A stretch of 64,000 bases of DNA from Dasypus novemcinctus (GCF_030445035.2 NC_080694.1:70633147-70697146), one strand, 5' to 3'. Positions 12,801 to 25,175 are shown, counted from the stretch's first letter. Made by a program: numbers and translations. Notes: a model not told the origin generated them from the letters alone.

Positions 12801-13430
12801 AGGAAAGGGTATAGTACTTTGTCTAATGCTTTTTCTGTATCTATAGAGATGATCATGTGATTTTTCCCCTTTCAATCTGCTTATGTGTTATATTACATTG
12901 ATTGGTTTTCTTCTGTTGAACCATTGTTTCATACTAAGGATGAAACTCACTTGGTCATGTACAATTCCTTTTGATGTGTTGTTGAGTATGATTAGCAAGT
13001 ACTTTTTGAGGACTTCAGCATCTAGGTTCATTAGAGAGATTGGTCTATAATTTTCATTTCTTTGGTGTCTTAGTTTTGCTTTGGTATAAGGGTAACTTTG
13101 CATCAAAGAATGAGTTAGGCAATGTTCCTTCTAATTTCAATTTTTTGGAGAATTTAAGCAGGATACTTGTTAGTTCTTCCAGAATGTTTGGTAAAATTCA
13201 CCTTTGAAACCATTTGATTCTGGGCTCTTTTTAGTTAGGTTTTTTTTATGATTAATTCAACCTACTACTTGTGATTGGTCTATTGAGTTCATCAATTTCT
13301 TCTTTCATCAATGTAAGCTGCTTGAATGTTTCTAGGAATTTGTCCATTCCTCTAAATTATTCTTCTGGTTGGCATTTAATTTTTCAAATTATCCTCTTAC
13401 AATATTTATTTCTGTGGGGTTAGTGGTAAT
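9830..13430 (-). mobile_element. L1 with ORF2 C-terminal half and 3' UTR, antisense, broken
   Basis: Non-LTR retrotransposon. The 3' end lies near 9830-9960, the 3' UTR covers about 9960-10800, and ORF2 runs from about 10800 upward on the minus strand. The frame at 10810-11082 reads the ORF2 C-terminal signature MWYIHKMEYYSAIRRNT, typical of mammalian L1. Farther in, 12888-13106 reads KLRHQRNENYRPISLMN, the reverse transcriptase NYRPISL motif, with QVSFI after it. ORF2 is scattered over several frames, so it is inactive. The element is 5'-truncated near 13430, so endonuclease and ORF1 are absent. Confidence 0.92.
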
Positions 13431-15515
13431 CATATTTAAATTTCATTATAGGAGCCATTTGGAAAGGGCCTTCTCTTTGCAAGAGCTTTGAGGGAGGAGC
13501 TGGGTGTGGCAGATTAAACTATCTTCTAGGCTGAGGAATTAAGGATCAGTTTGCCCTGTAATTCCCCAGTTTAAACTTTTTAACAGCCTTAAAATAAGGG
13601 TGGTTAATAATTCTATTACCAAGTTCCAGTAAGTAAAAGAAAGTCCATAAAAGCTATGGAAAGATCTTTTCTAAATTATGATTAAACACATTATATAGTT
13701 ATAATATATTTCAGAACCTAGTAGTCAGTATGCTTTTAAAATTATAAACAGTTTCAAGAACTTAAACAAAGAAAAGAGGTTTTAGCCTCCTGTAAAGAAA
13801 GGAAAGGGAACATTCCTTGCAAAAACTATAATGGTTTCAATATTATTTAGCTTGGGTGTAAGCTCCTTTGGCTTATAAAATACACATTAAATAAATTAAC
13901 ATTATAATTACAAAATATTTGGAGTGTTAAAAACTGTAAGTTCATGTTAATGAAATGAAGCTAAAGAAAGAAATGTAGGTATGCTCTCTTAAATGAATAA
14001 AGTAAACTTCTTTGGTTGGTAATAGTAATTTAATAAGTTTATTTAAATGTAAGTAACTAGTCTATGTGGTTATGGTTAATTATAAAAAGTTTGTGAAAGC
14101 ATCTTTTAAATTGAAACATTTAAGTGGCCAATTCCAAGGAGTCATTTATTAGAAACCTGGATTTGTATTGATGGCAAAAAGTAACTTCATGGTAATAAAA
14201 CCTGTCTGAAGGTCACTGCAAGGTACATATTTAAATAAATGGTCATGAAAAATTATCTTGATTCCATTAGGAATCTTCTGTTCTCATATTAACAATGAAA
14301 GATATTTTTTCCCCTCTATTTAAAATACCTATTAAAATTTCATGGTAAAATTGTAGAAGCAAGCAGAGTCATTTGATATGTCATACATTGCACTGGAAAT
14401 GTTTAAAGGTATAAAAAATCAAGAGATAAACGTCAACATTGTCAAACTCTTGTGGATTCAAACGAGGCCTTGAATACATTACAGGTTGCCTCTCCATAGG
14501 AGTTATGGGCTAGGCTGGTCACTAACCCGCCAAACAATAGAAGTATTTACCACATCAGGTCTCTGGTTGAGCTCCTGAAGTGAACGGAAACTATGTTGCA
14601 GTTTCAAACTCCTGCAGCAGCCAGTGATGGCTCAGTACAGCTAAATGTACAATGGATATTGCCTCCAAACTGGCACTGTTCCATAACGCCAGAGAACACT
14701 ATGTATCAGGCCAGTGAAATACTGGAAACTCTCTCTAAGATCAATGATGCTGTGACTTGCTCACTGTGTGAAGAACATACTAAGTGAAGCCATGATTACC
14801 AGGATACTGTAAGTAAAACTTAAACACAATTGGCATTATGGCCTGCTCCCATGGAGAGATAACATGTAAAGTATTGCAAACCTGAAACTTAAAACTATTA
14901 ATTGCAACTCAGAATCCTTATGCATTAAGTAATACATTAATTAATATTAAGGGTTGTACCTTTATCCTATTCTAATATGCCTAATAATTAAAATGCTATC
15001 TTTTCTAAATCATGTACAAAAGTATATTAAATATATTGAATTCCTAGTAAACTTTATTTTCTAAATGGTTAATAAATATTCTATAAAATAAAATAGCAAT
15101 CTTAGCTAAAAGCAATGGGACCACCAGTGGCTTACAGGTAACCAGTTAATTAATGCCAGGCTCAGCCACCCTACTACTCTACTGTGCTCTACTGTGTAGT
15201 GAAATAAGGCTTGCTTGCTAGTGATGGGTCACTTATTAAACAGAAAAATTACCATGAATTGTACAGTTAAAACAAAATGTAAAAAAAAATCCTTTATTCT
15301 ATAGTTCTGATCACTCCCATAGATAAAAACTAAGAGAGTTTCCAAGTGGTGCATTAATCCTGAATGAAAGCAACTGCCCAAAAGGACCAATTCACCAGAA
15401 GCACCAGACGGAGCACATGAGTGCCAATCATTAAACAGCCTGAAATGTGTCTTCAAAACAAAGCTAAATACCTAATATTGTTATTCATTACAATTTCTCT
15501 CTGAAAATAAATAAC

Positions 15516-15520
<5 letters not shown>
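13431..15520. other. Unassigned DNA, no gene seen
   Basis: No known domain was recognised. The open frame at 14593-14787 (64 codons) begins with MLQFQTPAAASDGSVQ and has a more coding-like composition than its surroundings, but I cannot tie it to any family. It may be part of an old interspersed element together with 15850-17095. Confidence 0.35.

Positions 15521-15568
<48 letters not shown>
15521..15568. repeat. (TA)n microsatellite
   Basis: A long uninterrupted run of alternating T and A, about 24 units. Confidence 0.95.
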
Positions 15569-15570
<2 letters not shown>

Positions 15571-15849
15571 TGTTCCCTACCAGCTTTTAAAAGGGGTGCC
15601 ATCTTTATTAGGCACCTAATATTGTCTACCTCTGTAATACAATGTCCTCTTTTAAAAACAGGTATTCCAAAATTCTAATTGAATTTGTTTCTTTCGGAAG
15701 GAACATCTTATTAGCCATATGAAAACTCCATCCAGCTTCATGCCAGATCCATCTTCGTCCAGTCAAAATAAAATAACAATTTTTACACCTTGTTAGGTAA
15801 GAACTAAAACCCATGGCCAGCAGGAAGTAGTTACAGAAAAGAGATTATT

Positions 15850-17095
15850 TCCCTTCAAGACCCTTTTAAGATTAAAGGTGTAGGTTCTAAGGGTAAAATA
15901 AAATTAATAGATGGATCTGGAACCTGGCAAGAATTCCACGTAACCATCACTAACCCCAAAGATGGCTGCTGGAAGACTCCCACCCCAAGGATTCTGCTAT
16001 CCAAAATAAGAATTTCTCCTAAGAGCAAGGAAATGCCACAGTTATTCCCTAAGAACGTTATCACTGGGCCCTCAAGGGGTGATTGATAGGTGGGATAATC
16101 AATCAAAACAGCAAACAGCCAAAGCTCCTCCTATGTTCTCATCATACTTCCCTGTTTTGTCCCCTGAAAATAATGATGCCAATGCTTAATAAACTTAAGC
16201 TTGGTCTCAGAGACGGGGATATAACACAGCCTGTGCATAAATTCAAAATTGTCTAATTCTGTATCCAGGTGTGCCTAGTCTCTAGAAATCCAATTAAATA
16301 ATATAGGCCCTATAGGCTTTGAATGTTCAGAAAGGACATAGGCTTAATATGTATTCAAAGTAGCATCCAGATGGAATGTGGGCAATATGTTAATTCAAGT
16401 TTACCTGGAAGGTGGGTGATATGTTAACTCAAAACCTATCTGGGGGAAGCAGATGTGGCTCAACTGATAGAGCATCTGCCTACCATATGAAGGGTCCAGG
16501 GTTTTATACCCAGGGCCTCCTGACCCATGTGGTGAGCTGGCCCATGTGCAATGCTGCTGTGTACAAGAGTGCCATGCCACACAGGGGCGCCCCTGTGTAG
16601 GGGAGCCCCACACAAAAGAGTTTGCCCCATAAGGAGAACTGCTGCACATGAAAAAAGTGTAGGCTGCCCATGAGTGGCACTGCACACACAGAGAACTGAC
16701 ACAGGAAGATGACATAGCAAAAAGAGATGCAATTTCCAAGTGCCACCTGACAATGCAAGCGGACGCAGAAGAACATACAGCAAATGGACATGGAACAGAA
16801 AACAGGGGCAAGGAGATAGAAATAAATAAAAATAAATCTTTTTAAAAAAACTATCTAGTATAGAGACGAATACTTAAAACTAACAAAGAAAAGTCCTTTT
16901 CGCAGAAAAGCACAGTTTGACTCTGCCACACCTACTTCCTCAGTATAAAAGGGAACCAGAAATCTTATTTGGGGCTTGGATTTTGGGATGAGAAGCTCTG
17001 AGCCTGATGGGTCATAAATAAACCTATTTTTCCTTCCCCAAATTATTCCTGAGTCCTGGCCTTTCTATACACAAATAATTGGACCTCTCTCGATG
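15850..17095 (+). mobile_element. Possible LTR remnants carrying a DAS-SINE
   Basis: The segment has several LTR-like marks on the plus strand: a promoter-like cagtataaaag at 16940, poly-A signals AATAAA near 16188 and 17018, and the phrase ggccctcaaggggtgat that I associate with class I LTRs. A DAS-SINE occupies 16446-16850. Whether it is one LTR or two is unclear, and no internal retroviral protein region is recognised. The element would be an old fossil. Confidence 0.35.
16446..16850 (+). mobile_element. DAS-SINE (tRNA-derived)
   Basis: The head resembles a tRNA pol III promoter: tggctcaactgatagagc fits an A box, and the cagggttttatacccagg region is a degraded B box. The body carries the DAS phrases (ctggcccatgtgcaatgc, then the agaaaacagg region) and the tail is an aaataaataaaaataaatc repeat. 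aaaacctatct before and aaaaaactatct after look like an imperfect target duplication. Open frames on the opposite strand (16401-16811) are not genes. Confidence 0.85.
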
Positions 17096-18735
17096 TCTAC
17101 AACAGTGGCTTCTCCAGGTTCCCCCTCTTTCAGATTCTATTGATGTCCAGCTTCCGAATGCTTCCTCTGTGGTTTGCTCTCTCTGTCTGAATTTCATTCT
17201 ACTTATGAAGGATTCCAGCAGTAGGATTAAGACCCTTCCCAACTGAGGTGGGCTATACCTCCTTAACTGAAGCAGCCTCATCAAAAGCCCCTACTTACAA
17301 TGGCTCACACCCACAGGAAGGTATTAAATGTAAGAATATAATTTTCTGGGTACATACAGCTCCAGAGCACCTCAAGGGTGCTCAAATAACTTCCCATGTG
17401 CTCTCTTCTGATTGGACAGGTGCCCTCCATGGAAAATACAGGATGAATGTGCTTACTCCACCACGCTGGGAATCAGAGCCATATTTTGAAGTTACATTAA
17501 ACTTGAGCAAAACAAAAAGTTGGTGCTTATTTCTTCCAGATGTGGTTTCCATCCTGTTTTCAGAAGAGATTACCTATAACAGCAATTGCAGATAGGGGTG
17601 GAAATAGCTTTGAGTTAGTGGAGCACCAGGCTTACTTTAGAAGACTTGTGTTTGAAGTTAGACTTCCCTGCTCAATACCAGGGCAAACTTAGTCTAGGTC
17701 GCTGTGGTTTCCTTATCTTAGATTTGCCTTTCTGTAAAATGAACCTGACTTTTAAAAACATAAATGCAAATGTGCTTTGTGATATAAATGACCATGGAAA
17801 AATAACACATTGTTTTAGGGTAGTAGAATGATGAGAGTGAACATTTCTTGTGTGAATATCATGTATGACACTATTTGTATGATTAGTAATCTCCAACCCA
17901 TTTAATATGCACAGCAAGCCCTTGAGAGAGGTACTATTCCTATCTTTTTTATAGATAAATAATTGAGCCGTAGAAACGTTTTTCAGCTTTCCTAGTTCAC
18001 ATATCTAAGAACTGATGAGACCATTGCACAAACTCAAGAAATTTAACTCCAAAGGCTTTATTCTAGCTGGTATATATACATATTGAGAAATAGCAGTGCG
18101 GTTTATTTTCAGTGGAACTAAAAACAGAATAAAGCACTGAATCAATGTATTTTGAGTATTTCTTTAGATTATTCCAGCTCATTTAACCACAAATCAGAGA
18201 AATTTAAATTTTTAAATTTAAATACATTCTCCTAATACAGAAAGTGGCCAACTATCATTATCCTGAAGGTCCTTCAAGGATTTACTTCTACTCTGAAGCT
18301 ACAGGTTATAACAACTGTTAATCTGCAGTAAAGACATTTTATCACTGATGCCTGTATAAGGAAGTAGTTCAACCATTAGACACAGAGCAAACAGCAGCTG
18401 CTTAAGCCATCATTTTGCAGTTTCTTTGCAATTAAAAAGTCTTCTTGGAAATTGGCTCTTGGTCTACCAGTAAGTCACTTGGGTACTCATTAGAAAGCTT
18501 ACTGAAAATTGTATCATTAAAATATTATAAATGTTCTCTCAAAGCCAGTAAACACATAATTGTTCAGGTGTTTCCAAAGATGATTCTTCAGGGCATACCT
18601 ACCAAACACTTACATAATAATTACATGAAGAAATATATCAATGTCCTGAACAATTATGGATATTATTAGAACTCACAATCACTAATTATCATTAATTTTA
18701 CTGATAATGTTGTCTAGGTCCATACTATTCTGATA
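17096..18735. other. Mostly unassigned DNA
   Basis: About 17200-17370 (gattaagacccttcccaact, then cacacccacaggaagg and ctgggtacatacagctcc) resembles a common mammalian interspersed repeat that I cannot name with confidence. 17885-17965 carries a weak MIR-like piece (gaggtactattcctatc). No gene is recognised; the open frames at 17248-17595 and 18445-18669 have no known domain. Confidence 0.4.
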
Positions 18736-18890
18736 TTTTGGAGCAGCACTGTCCAATATGGTAGTTACTAGCCACAGGTTTAAATTAATTAAAATTAAAT
18801 AAAATTAAAACATCAGTTCCCATTCATATTTGAATCAACCACATTTGAAGTGATGACCAGCCATGAGGCTAGTGGCTACCATGGAAGACA
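18736..18890 (+). mobile_element. MER5A-like hAT DNA transposon remnant
   Basis: The left end has gcactgtccaatatggtag followed by actagccaca. The right half has gaggctagtggctaccat. Between them is the AT-rich aattaattaaaattaaata core. This is the pattern of the non-autonomous MER5 group of hAT-Charlie elements, which are ancient in placental mammals. There is no transposase. Confidence 0.85.
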
Positions 18891-21180
18891 ACCCAGATCT
18901 AGATAATTCCCATCTTCTCAAAATATTCTTGGGGTAGTATTGTTCTAGAAGATCCAGGCAAATGAAATTTGTAAGAAAATATCATTAGCTGAGGAAGCTG
19001 AGAATTGTCATCATTAATAAAACTATGCAACCAAGCTGGTGTTTATGGGCCAGATTAATTCCACCTGAGTCCTTGAGCCTTTTCAAGTATGTCTGCAATG
19101 AAATAGATTGGGAGCATTTCACATAAAATACCTCCAATGAGGATCTGGTTAAAAATAGCAAGAAAATTAAAAATGCTTGGCAATGCCACTGTAATCCCAA
19201 GCTACCATCTACAAATGTTAAATATTCTTATGAGTTGGATTAATACTGTGAAGTGAGAGACTTCATGAAATTAGACCACTGAGAAACCTATAAACTTGTA
19301 TGTATCTGTATTAATCCATTACACATTCAAATGTATGTTAAACAGAGGTATTTATTGTATATACAGTTTTTACTATACTCTAACCACTTATTGTAGATTA
19401 TTGTATGGACGATTCCATTTAATCCCCAAAATTTATGAGTAATTCTACTATTTCCATTTTACAGAGAAAAGAGGTGATCATTATAATTCATAAATGTCCT
19501 GCTTGGTTTCATCTGCATACCCAGAATTGGTTTTTAGATCTATGCAGATCCCTAGCCTGGATTCAATTGAAAACATCCTTCAAAACTTTATAAACTAAGA
19601 GGATTTGGTGCCTGTTAATTATGTCCAGATACTTTTCTCTTATGTAATATTTTAATATCCCTTGATTTATTATCCCTTGATGACTTTTACTATATCACAA
19701 ACCATGGGTCAACCAAGAAAATAGGATGGCTATTCAGGTATACCCAAGCCCAGATGTAATGCTGCTGTCCCAGCATCCTAAACAGTCTCTCCGTCATTTA
19801 GGAGAATAAATGTGGTCCTCATGGCTGACCAGACCACACCAGGAATGGGGCCAGCTTTGTATCACTACCTTGAACACCTGCCTCCAGGCCACGGGCTGGA
19901 GGGGAGTATTTACCTGCATCTCCTACACTGCTTGAATTTTTACCTCATGCAGGCAACCAATTTTTGTCAGTTTTATTGGATTTTAATATATGAATTAAAA
20001 ATTGTGCATAAAAAAGTCAAATGTGTAAAGTATGGTAAATTTTCATAAACTGAGCACAGCCTTGCACAGGTTCCAGATGAGGAAACACAATTAGCCATGC
20101 ACAGAGTTCCTTTCTGTGCTTTCCTGAAGAACATCGCCCTGAGGACAGCCAGTGGTTTCATTCTAAGTACATAAATTAAATTTACCCATTTTTGTACTTT
20201 ATATAATTAACTTTTGTCACTCAATATCTCCTTTTACTATATACATAAATTTTGAAATGAAATATATGTATTGATCTCTTGAGTGGTGAAGAAATGAAAT
20301 AAAAATAAGTGACATATTGCATAAAAGTACTCAGAAATTTTATATACATATATTGAATAAACATTCAAGATTTTCATTAGTCCTTTTTTCTCACTTGCAA
20401 ATGAAAACAAACCAGAGCTGGGTATAAAAGTATATTTTAATATAAGTAAAGATTTATTTTTTCTTATCACTAGTGTTCAGATAAAGACAAGAACATTTAA
20501 CAGAATTCTGAAAATTACATTTTATGGCTGTACAAAGTCCCTTTTGATCAACAATTAGTTGGAAGAACCCATATCTGATTATTCATATAAATTCTAACTC
20601 AAACTTTTATAAAAATGAACATGGTGTATGTGAGAAAGAAATACACCAAGAGATACAGAAAAAGAAAGAGATAGAGACAAAGAAACACAGCATGTTAACT
20701 AGACAATAAGAAAGACAGAAAACCTAGAAATGCTCAAATATCTGTGCAGATCAATAAATCTACTAGAAAAAGCAAACAGTTGAATTATTGTGTAGGATTC
20801 TGTAAACTAAACCACCAAATAATTGCCGAATTTTCAACTGGGTATGTGTAAAGATAAAATCAACGTATCTGAAGAGCGTTTCAAAATCAAAAGAATATGT
20901 GATTTTTTTCCATCCTTCTTAACATTAATGATTATTTTCACATCTCTAATATCTTGCAGACCAGTTCACTTATCCTGTTATACCATTGTGATAATGATAT
21001 CAGATATCAAATAGAATATTGCTTCTACTTAGATAAACACTTTCTATTCATCCTAGGTTTTATCTCCATTTACCCTCTATAGTAACGTCTTCATCTGTCA
21101 TTGTTTGCCTTACATGATTATGGTTTCTCTTCTTACCTGATTCTTCTTTGTAAAGTATAAAGTCCCCAAGAGTGAAGATT
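18891..21180. other. Mostly unassigned DNA
   Basis: A MIR-like stretch is visible near 19395-19480 (ccatttaatccccaaaattt, then tttccattttacagagaaaa). 19970-20200 (tattggattttaatatatg, then gcacagccttgcacaggtt) may be an old LINE 3' end. Several purine-rich runs lie at 20630-20720. No gene is recognised. Confidence 0.4.
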
Positions 21181-21596
21181 ATGTTTTCTTTATTATTACT
21201 CTTTTTTCCCTCCCCCTCTCTCCCACCCTGCTGTTTTTTGCTATCTGTGTGCATTTGCTGTGACCTCCTGTATCTATTTCTCTTTGTCTTCTCTTCTCAT
21301 TTTTCTCCTCTAGGATTCACTGGGATTCAATTCCTAGGGACCTCTGATGTGGAGAGAGTTTCCCTGTCACTTGTCCCACCTCAGTTCTTGGTTTCTGTAT
21401 CACCTCACCTTGACTCTCCCCTTTATCTCTCTCTTTTCGCATCATCATCTTGCTGCATGACGCCCTTGCACAGGCACTGGCTTGCTCGTGGCATGCTTTT
21501 TTTTTTTTTTTTTTTTTTAACCAGGAGGCCTCCAGGGTCCAATCCAGGTCCTCCCATGTGGTAGCTGGAAGCCCAATCCCTTGAGCCTCATCCTCA
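21181..21596 (-). mobile_element. DAS-SINE, bipartite, antisense
   Basis: On the minus strand the tRNA-like head is at 21540-21596, with the B-box region visible on the plus strand as ccaatccaggtcctcccat. An A-rich linker (T-run 21498-21521 on the plus strand) follows, then a second body of about 300 bases ending in an A-rich tail near 21185. A tRNA head, poly-A linker and extra body fits one of the composite DAS subfamilies, though I cannot assign which. Confidence 0.75.
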
Positions 21597-22019
21597 TCCA
21601 CTTTCCTTATTTTCACTCTTACTACCTGGAAAAATTAATTCAATCATACCCAGTCAAGTTAAATTGTCACAAAGTTGTTTTTGATAGCAATGACTATATC
21701 CTTATCTCAAGGTAAAGGTCTTAACATACATTGTTTTGGGCATAAAGAGGACAATTAATAGGAAAGAATAGCTAAATTCAACCCATCTGCACTTTTGAGT
21801 AAAGCAAATCAAACCTTTATCACACCTTTGTTATGTCCATAGCCAAATATACTTACACTATAGACATTCCTGTAGGGTTAATGCAGATAAATAACAATTG
21901 AGGCTCATCCTTGTTTACTGACTCCCATACCACATACATAAGCTGTCAGCAAATATTCAAACTTACGTATTCCAAATAAACATAGAATCTCATTACTTCT
22001 ATGAACCCACCATGGTCCA

Positions 22020-22665
22020 CATCTCCCTCAGCTGTTCTCTAGAAGACATTCAGGGACTTCCAGTGTATTTCATCCTTGTCCCCTTACTCTTTCTCAACCT
22101 AGCAGATGTGGGATTCTTTCAGCACAGAAGTGGTATCAAGTCATTTCATTGCTCAAGCTTGTCATCCTTAATCATTTAGAATAAATGTGAAAATACTCAA
22201 AACAACCCAAAAAGATGCCCTTGACATGATCACTATCCATTGCCATCCTCCTTTCCTGTGCCTCTCAACCACCCACTGAGCTCTGGGCCATAATCCATCT
22301 TGCTTTACCCACAGGCAGTTGCATGTACTTCCCCACAGCTCTTTCACCAATGTAGGTCTCCATAGAATGCTGTCTTCTCAAATACTTGCATGCCTCACTA
22401 CTGTTTTCTTTGAAAGTCTGCTCTGCTCAAATGTCATCTTTTTGGAGAGGGCTTCATTGATCTAACCGTGTAAAGGTGTACCCACCTCAGCTTGCCATTT
22501 CTTCTTTGCCTTGCATTTACTCATCCATACCTTGATTGTCCCCTCAACCAAAACTTACAGGCATGTCTGCATGGCATGTCCTCTTGGATTTTTTTCATTA
22601 TCCACCTTGCACACTACCTGTTCAAAAATATTTTGAATGAATGAGTAAATGAACAAATGACTAAG
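22020..22665 (-). mobile_element. LINE2-like 3' fragment
   Basis: The plus strand reads ctgctcaaatgtcatctttt, then ggagagggcttcattgatct, and ends with tttgaatgaatgagtaaatg. These are familiar blocks of the L2 3' end, though L2 orientation is assigned from memory. No open reverse transcriptase remains. The upstream boundary is approximate. Confidence 0.65.
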
Positions 22666-22818
22666 CAATTAATCATTAGGCATGTCTGAGTGAAGAACAT
22701 GTTACCATAATACACATTTTTGAAAGGAAAATAAAGTTCAAGAAATGCATTGATTTATCACACATGAGGAAATGAATGTCATGAAATACACATGCAGTTT
22801 GCATGTGTTCTAGTGCCA

Positions 22819-23763
22819 TCAATGGTCATGTTTAGGCAAGCAGAATCTTCCAAAGACCCTCCTCAGCGCCAGCATCACTTCCTTATTCCTAAGTGTGTAT
22901 ACTACTGGATTCAGCACTGAGGTGGCAGTGGTGTGAATGATGGCCACAAATCGTTCCTGTATGACAGAGTTGGCAGTGGTGGGAGGGATGTAGGTGAGGC
23001 CCACGGTCCCATAGAAGAGGCACACCACCATGAAGTGGGAGGCACAGGTGGAGAGAGCCTTGTGGAGCATGCTGCAAGACCGGCTCTTGAGCAGAAGGAA
23101 GCTAATAATGTAAACGTAGGAGAGGAGGGTGAGCAAGCAAGCCGCCATGGCTAAGCTGCAAGTGACAGTGAAAACAAGCCACTGGTTGAGCCTTACGTCA
23201 CCACAAGCCAGTTCCAAGAGGGGCTTGACATCGCAGAAGAAGTACTTAAGTTTCTGAGAGCCACAAAACTTCAGGCGAGCAGTCATAACTGAATGCAACA
23301 GAGCATAAAAGAAACTGTTGAGCCAGGCCATAGCTGCCAGCTGAGCACACACCTGGGGGTTCATGATGACAGTGTAGCGGAGTGGGTAGCAGATGGCCAC
23401 AAAACGGTCAAAGCCCATGATGGTCAGCAAGATGGCCTCGGTGCCACCCAGGAAGTGGAAGAAGTGCAGCTGAGTGATGCAGCCGAGGAAAGATATGGCC
23501 TTGCGTGTGGAGAGAAGGTTGGACATGAGCTTGGGGAGAGTCACCGAAGAATAGCAAATATCCAAGCAGGAAAGATTTCCCAGGAAAAAATACATAGGCG
23601 AGTGCAGTCTTGGCTCTGAGATGACAATCACTATTATAGCCCCATTTCCAAACAGGTTCATCAGATACAAAAAGAGGAAAATCATGAAGATGACAGGTTG
23701 TAAATTGTGATCACCAGTCAGGCCCAGCAAAAGAAACTCATTCACTGCTCTGATGTTCTCCAT
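22819..23763 (-). CDS. OR12D3-like: Olfactory receptor, OR12D3-like, intact
   Basis: Odorant-sensing class A GPCR of olfactory neurons. One exon encodes 314 residues without interruption. Motifs: GN 40-41, LHSPMYFF 53-60, MGFDRFVAIC 116-125, CDVKPLLELACG 177-188 in extracellular loop 2, KALSTCASH 235-243, and NPVVY 285-289 in TM7. C95 and C187 can form the conserved disulfide. The ATG at 23763 gives MENIRAVNEF, matching the MENVTTMNEF start remembered for human OR12D3; ten upstream in-frame codons are treated as noncoding. Two oddities: the N-terminal sequon is lost (N-I-R instead of N-V-T), and the usual proline before VLNP is a serine (SVLNP). Both may be tolerated. It lies between the two OR12D2-like loci, which suits the neighbouring positions of OR12D3 and OR12D2 in human. 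Confidence 0.93.
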   Translation of the reverse strand: MENIRAVNEFLLLGLTGDHNLQPVIFMIFLFLYLMNLFGNGAIIVIVISEPRLHSPMYFFLGNLSCLDICYSSVTLPKLMSNLLSTRKAISFLGCITQLHFFHFLGGTEAILLTIMGFDRFVAICYPLRYTVIMNPQVCAQLAAMAWLNSFFYALLHSVMTARLKFCGSQKLKYFFCDVKPLLELACGDVRLNQWLVFTVTCSLAMAACLLTLLSYVYIISFLLLKSRSCSMLHKALSTCASHFMVVCLFYGTVGLTYIPPTTANSVIQERFVAIIHTTATSVLNPVVYTLRNKEVMLALRRVFGRFCLPKHDH

Positions 23764-24640
23764 TGCTTTTGGCAAGAAGGATATTGGTGACAATTAGCAC
23801 ACGTGCTCCAGTATATTGTGTAGGGTTAAGTAGATCGGATTATCATCTGGAAGGATGGAAGCATGAGCTAGTTTGAGCAGAATGATTAGGAGTCGTATTC
23901 ATTTACAAGATAGTGATCAAAATAGAAATGCATGCTAAATTATGTGATAAAGTGTTATATAAGTGAGACATAGAAGTAAGGATACTTAGAATGCTGTGAA
24001 TCCTGAAAACAGTGCATAAGAAGTCAAGTCAGATAGTCAAAGAAGACATATTAAAAAGTAAGAAGAGCAAAACTCATCAGGCCTTACATATGGCATAAAA
24101 ATTAATATATTTGATCAAATTCCATCAAAGACACATTAGTAGATATTGAAAACCTGCTTCAGTGGTGGTGTGAGGCACAATTACTTCTGGGTCCTGGTTG
24201 GAAATGACAGTGGTTTAGACACAAATGTCCTCACTTGCCCAAAAATAAGACAGATCTGTACAGCCTAAGCCTTCAGTGAACCTAGAAGGCATTAACCACA
24301 CACACTTGAGACCACAGTGGGCAGAGTGAGCTCAGCCCAGGAGAAATTCTAATGGGATTTACAAGGAGAGCACTTGCAGGAAGGAAGAATCCTAATCTTG
24401 AAAAGATTTCACTGTAGGAGACTCTGCATACACCAGAATAGTCAGCCCTGGACAAAGAGGGTCTCTCACTGACTACAAATTTTTACAGACACATCAGAAA
24501 AGAGTGAGGCAAGATGCAGGCACTGAGCAGAGAGGAAAAAAGCATGGTGCTGCCAGGACCAGGGGCCTTGGGTTGGAAACTGGGAAAGCTGCTTTATCCT
24601 CTCTACTAATTTGTCCCAGGAAACTAAACTTATTCAAATA
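23764..24640. other. Upstream flank of OR12D3-like gene, no gene seen
   Basis: Read on the minus strand, atccttcttgccaaaag precedes ca and the ATG, so an acceptor two bases before the start is possible here too. The rest, including 24240-24640, has no recognised gene or repeat. Confidence 0.45.
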
Positions 24641-25175
24641 TGACAGTAAACAGGAAAACTTCTACATCCATATTAAGATATAATAAGAAAAATAGGAAAG
24701 CAGAAAATCAATATTTCAAGAGGAGAAATCTTGCCTGAAAAAATTTGTAGACAAATATAGGAAAACTGTGACACAACATTCCAAACTGAAGCAATTGAAA
24801 GAGTGAGAAAATGCTTTTTAAATAGTCAAAGTATGAGCAAATGTGCAAAACAAATTAAATTTCACTGATATACCATTTTGGCAAAAGTAAAAATGTTTAA
24901 GACATTATTTAAGTTTGAGAGTGTTAATAACATATAGGCATATCGGCAGGAGTGCAAATTGATTCAATCTCTATGGGGTAATTTATCAGTAACTATAAAA
25001 AATGAAACACAATCTTGAGCTAGCAAGTCCACTTTCTATCATTTGTTTTACAAATGGATTGCAAATGTTCAAAATTATATAGGTACCATGGTATTCATTT
25101 AAGTATGGCAAAAGATTGAAAATAAACTAAATAACCATCCTTAAAGCACTGATTAAATCCTTTTCAGAACAAAGC
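24641..25175 (+). mobile_element. Ancient L1 ORF2 3' fragment
   Basis: The phrase caggagtgcaaattgattca, then ctagcaagtccactttctat, and later ccatggtattcatttaagta with an ending aaataaccatcc parallels the ORF2 C-terminal stretch of old L1 subfamilies. It is highly decayed with no open frame. Confidence 0.5.

Noticed and set aside
14593-14787. Possible small gene of 64 codons
   Set aside because: No domain, splice context or conservation evidence; left as unassigned.
16401-16811. Open frame of 136 codons on the minus strand
   Set aside because: It is the reverse strand of a DAS-SINE; the body of the element explains it fully.
21172-21564. Open frame of 130 codons rich in leucine, serine and phenylalanine that mimics a membrane protein
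   Set aside because: It is the pyrimidine-rich antisense strand of a DAS-SINE and its tail.
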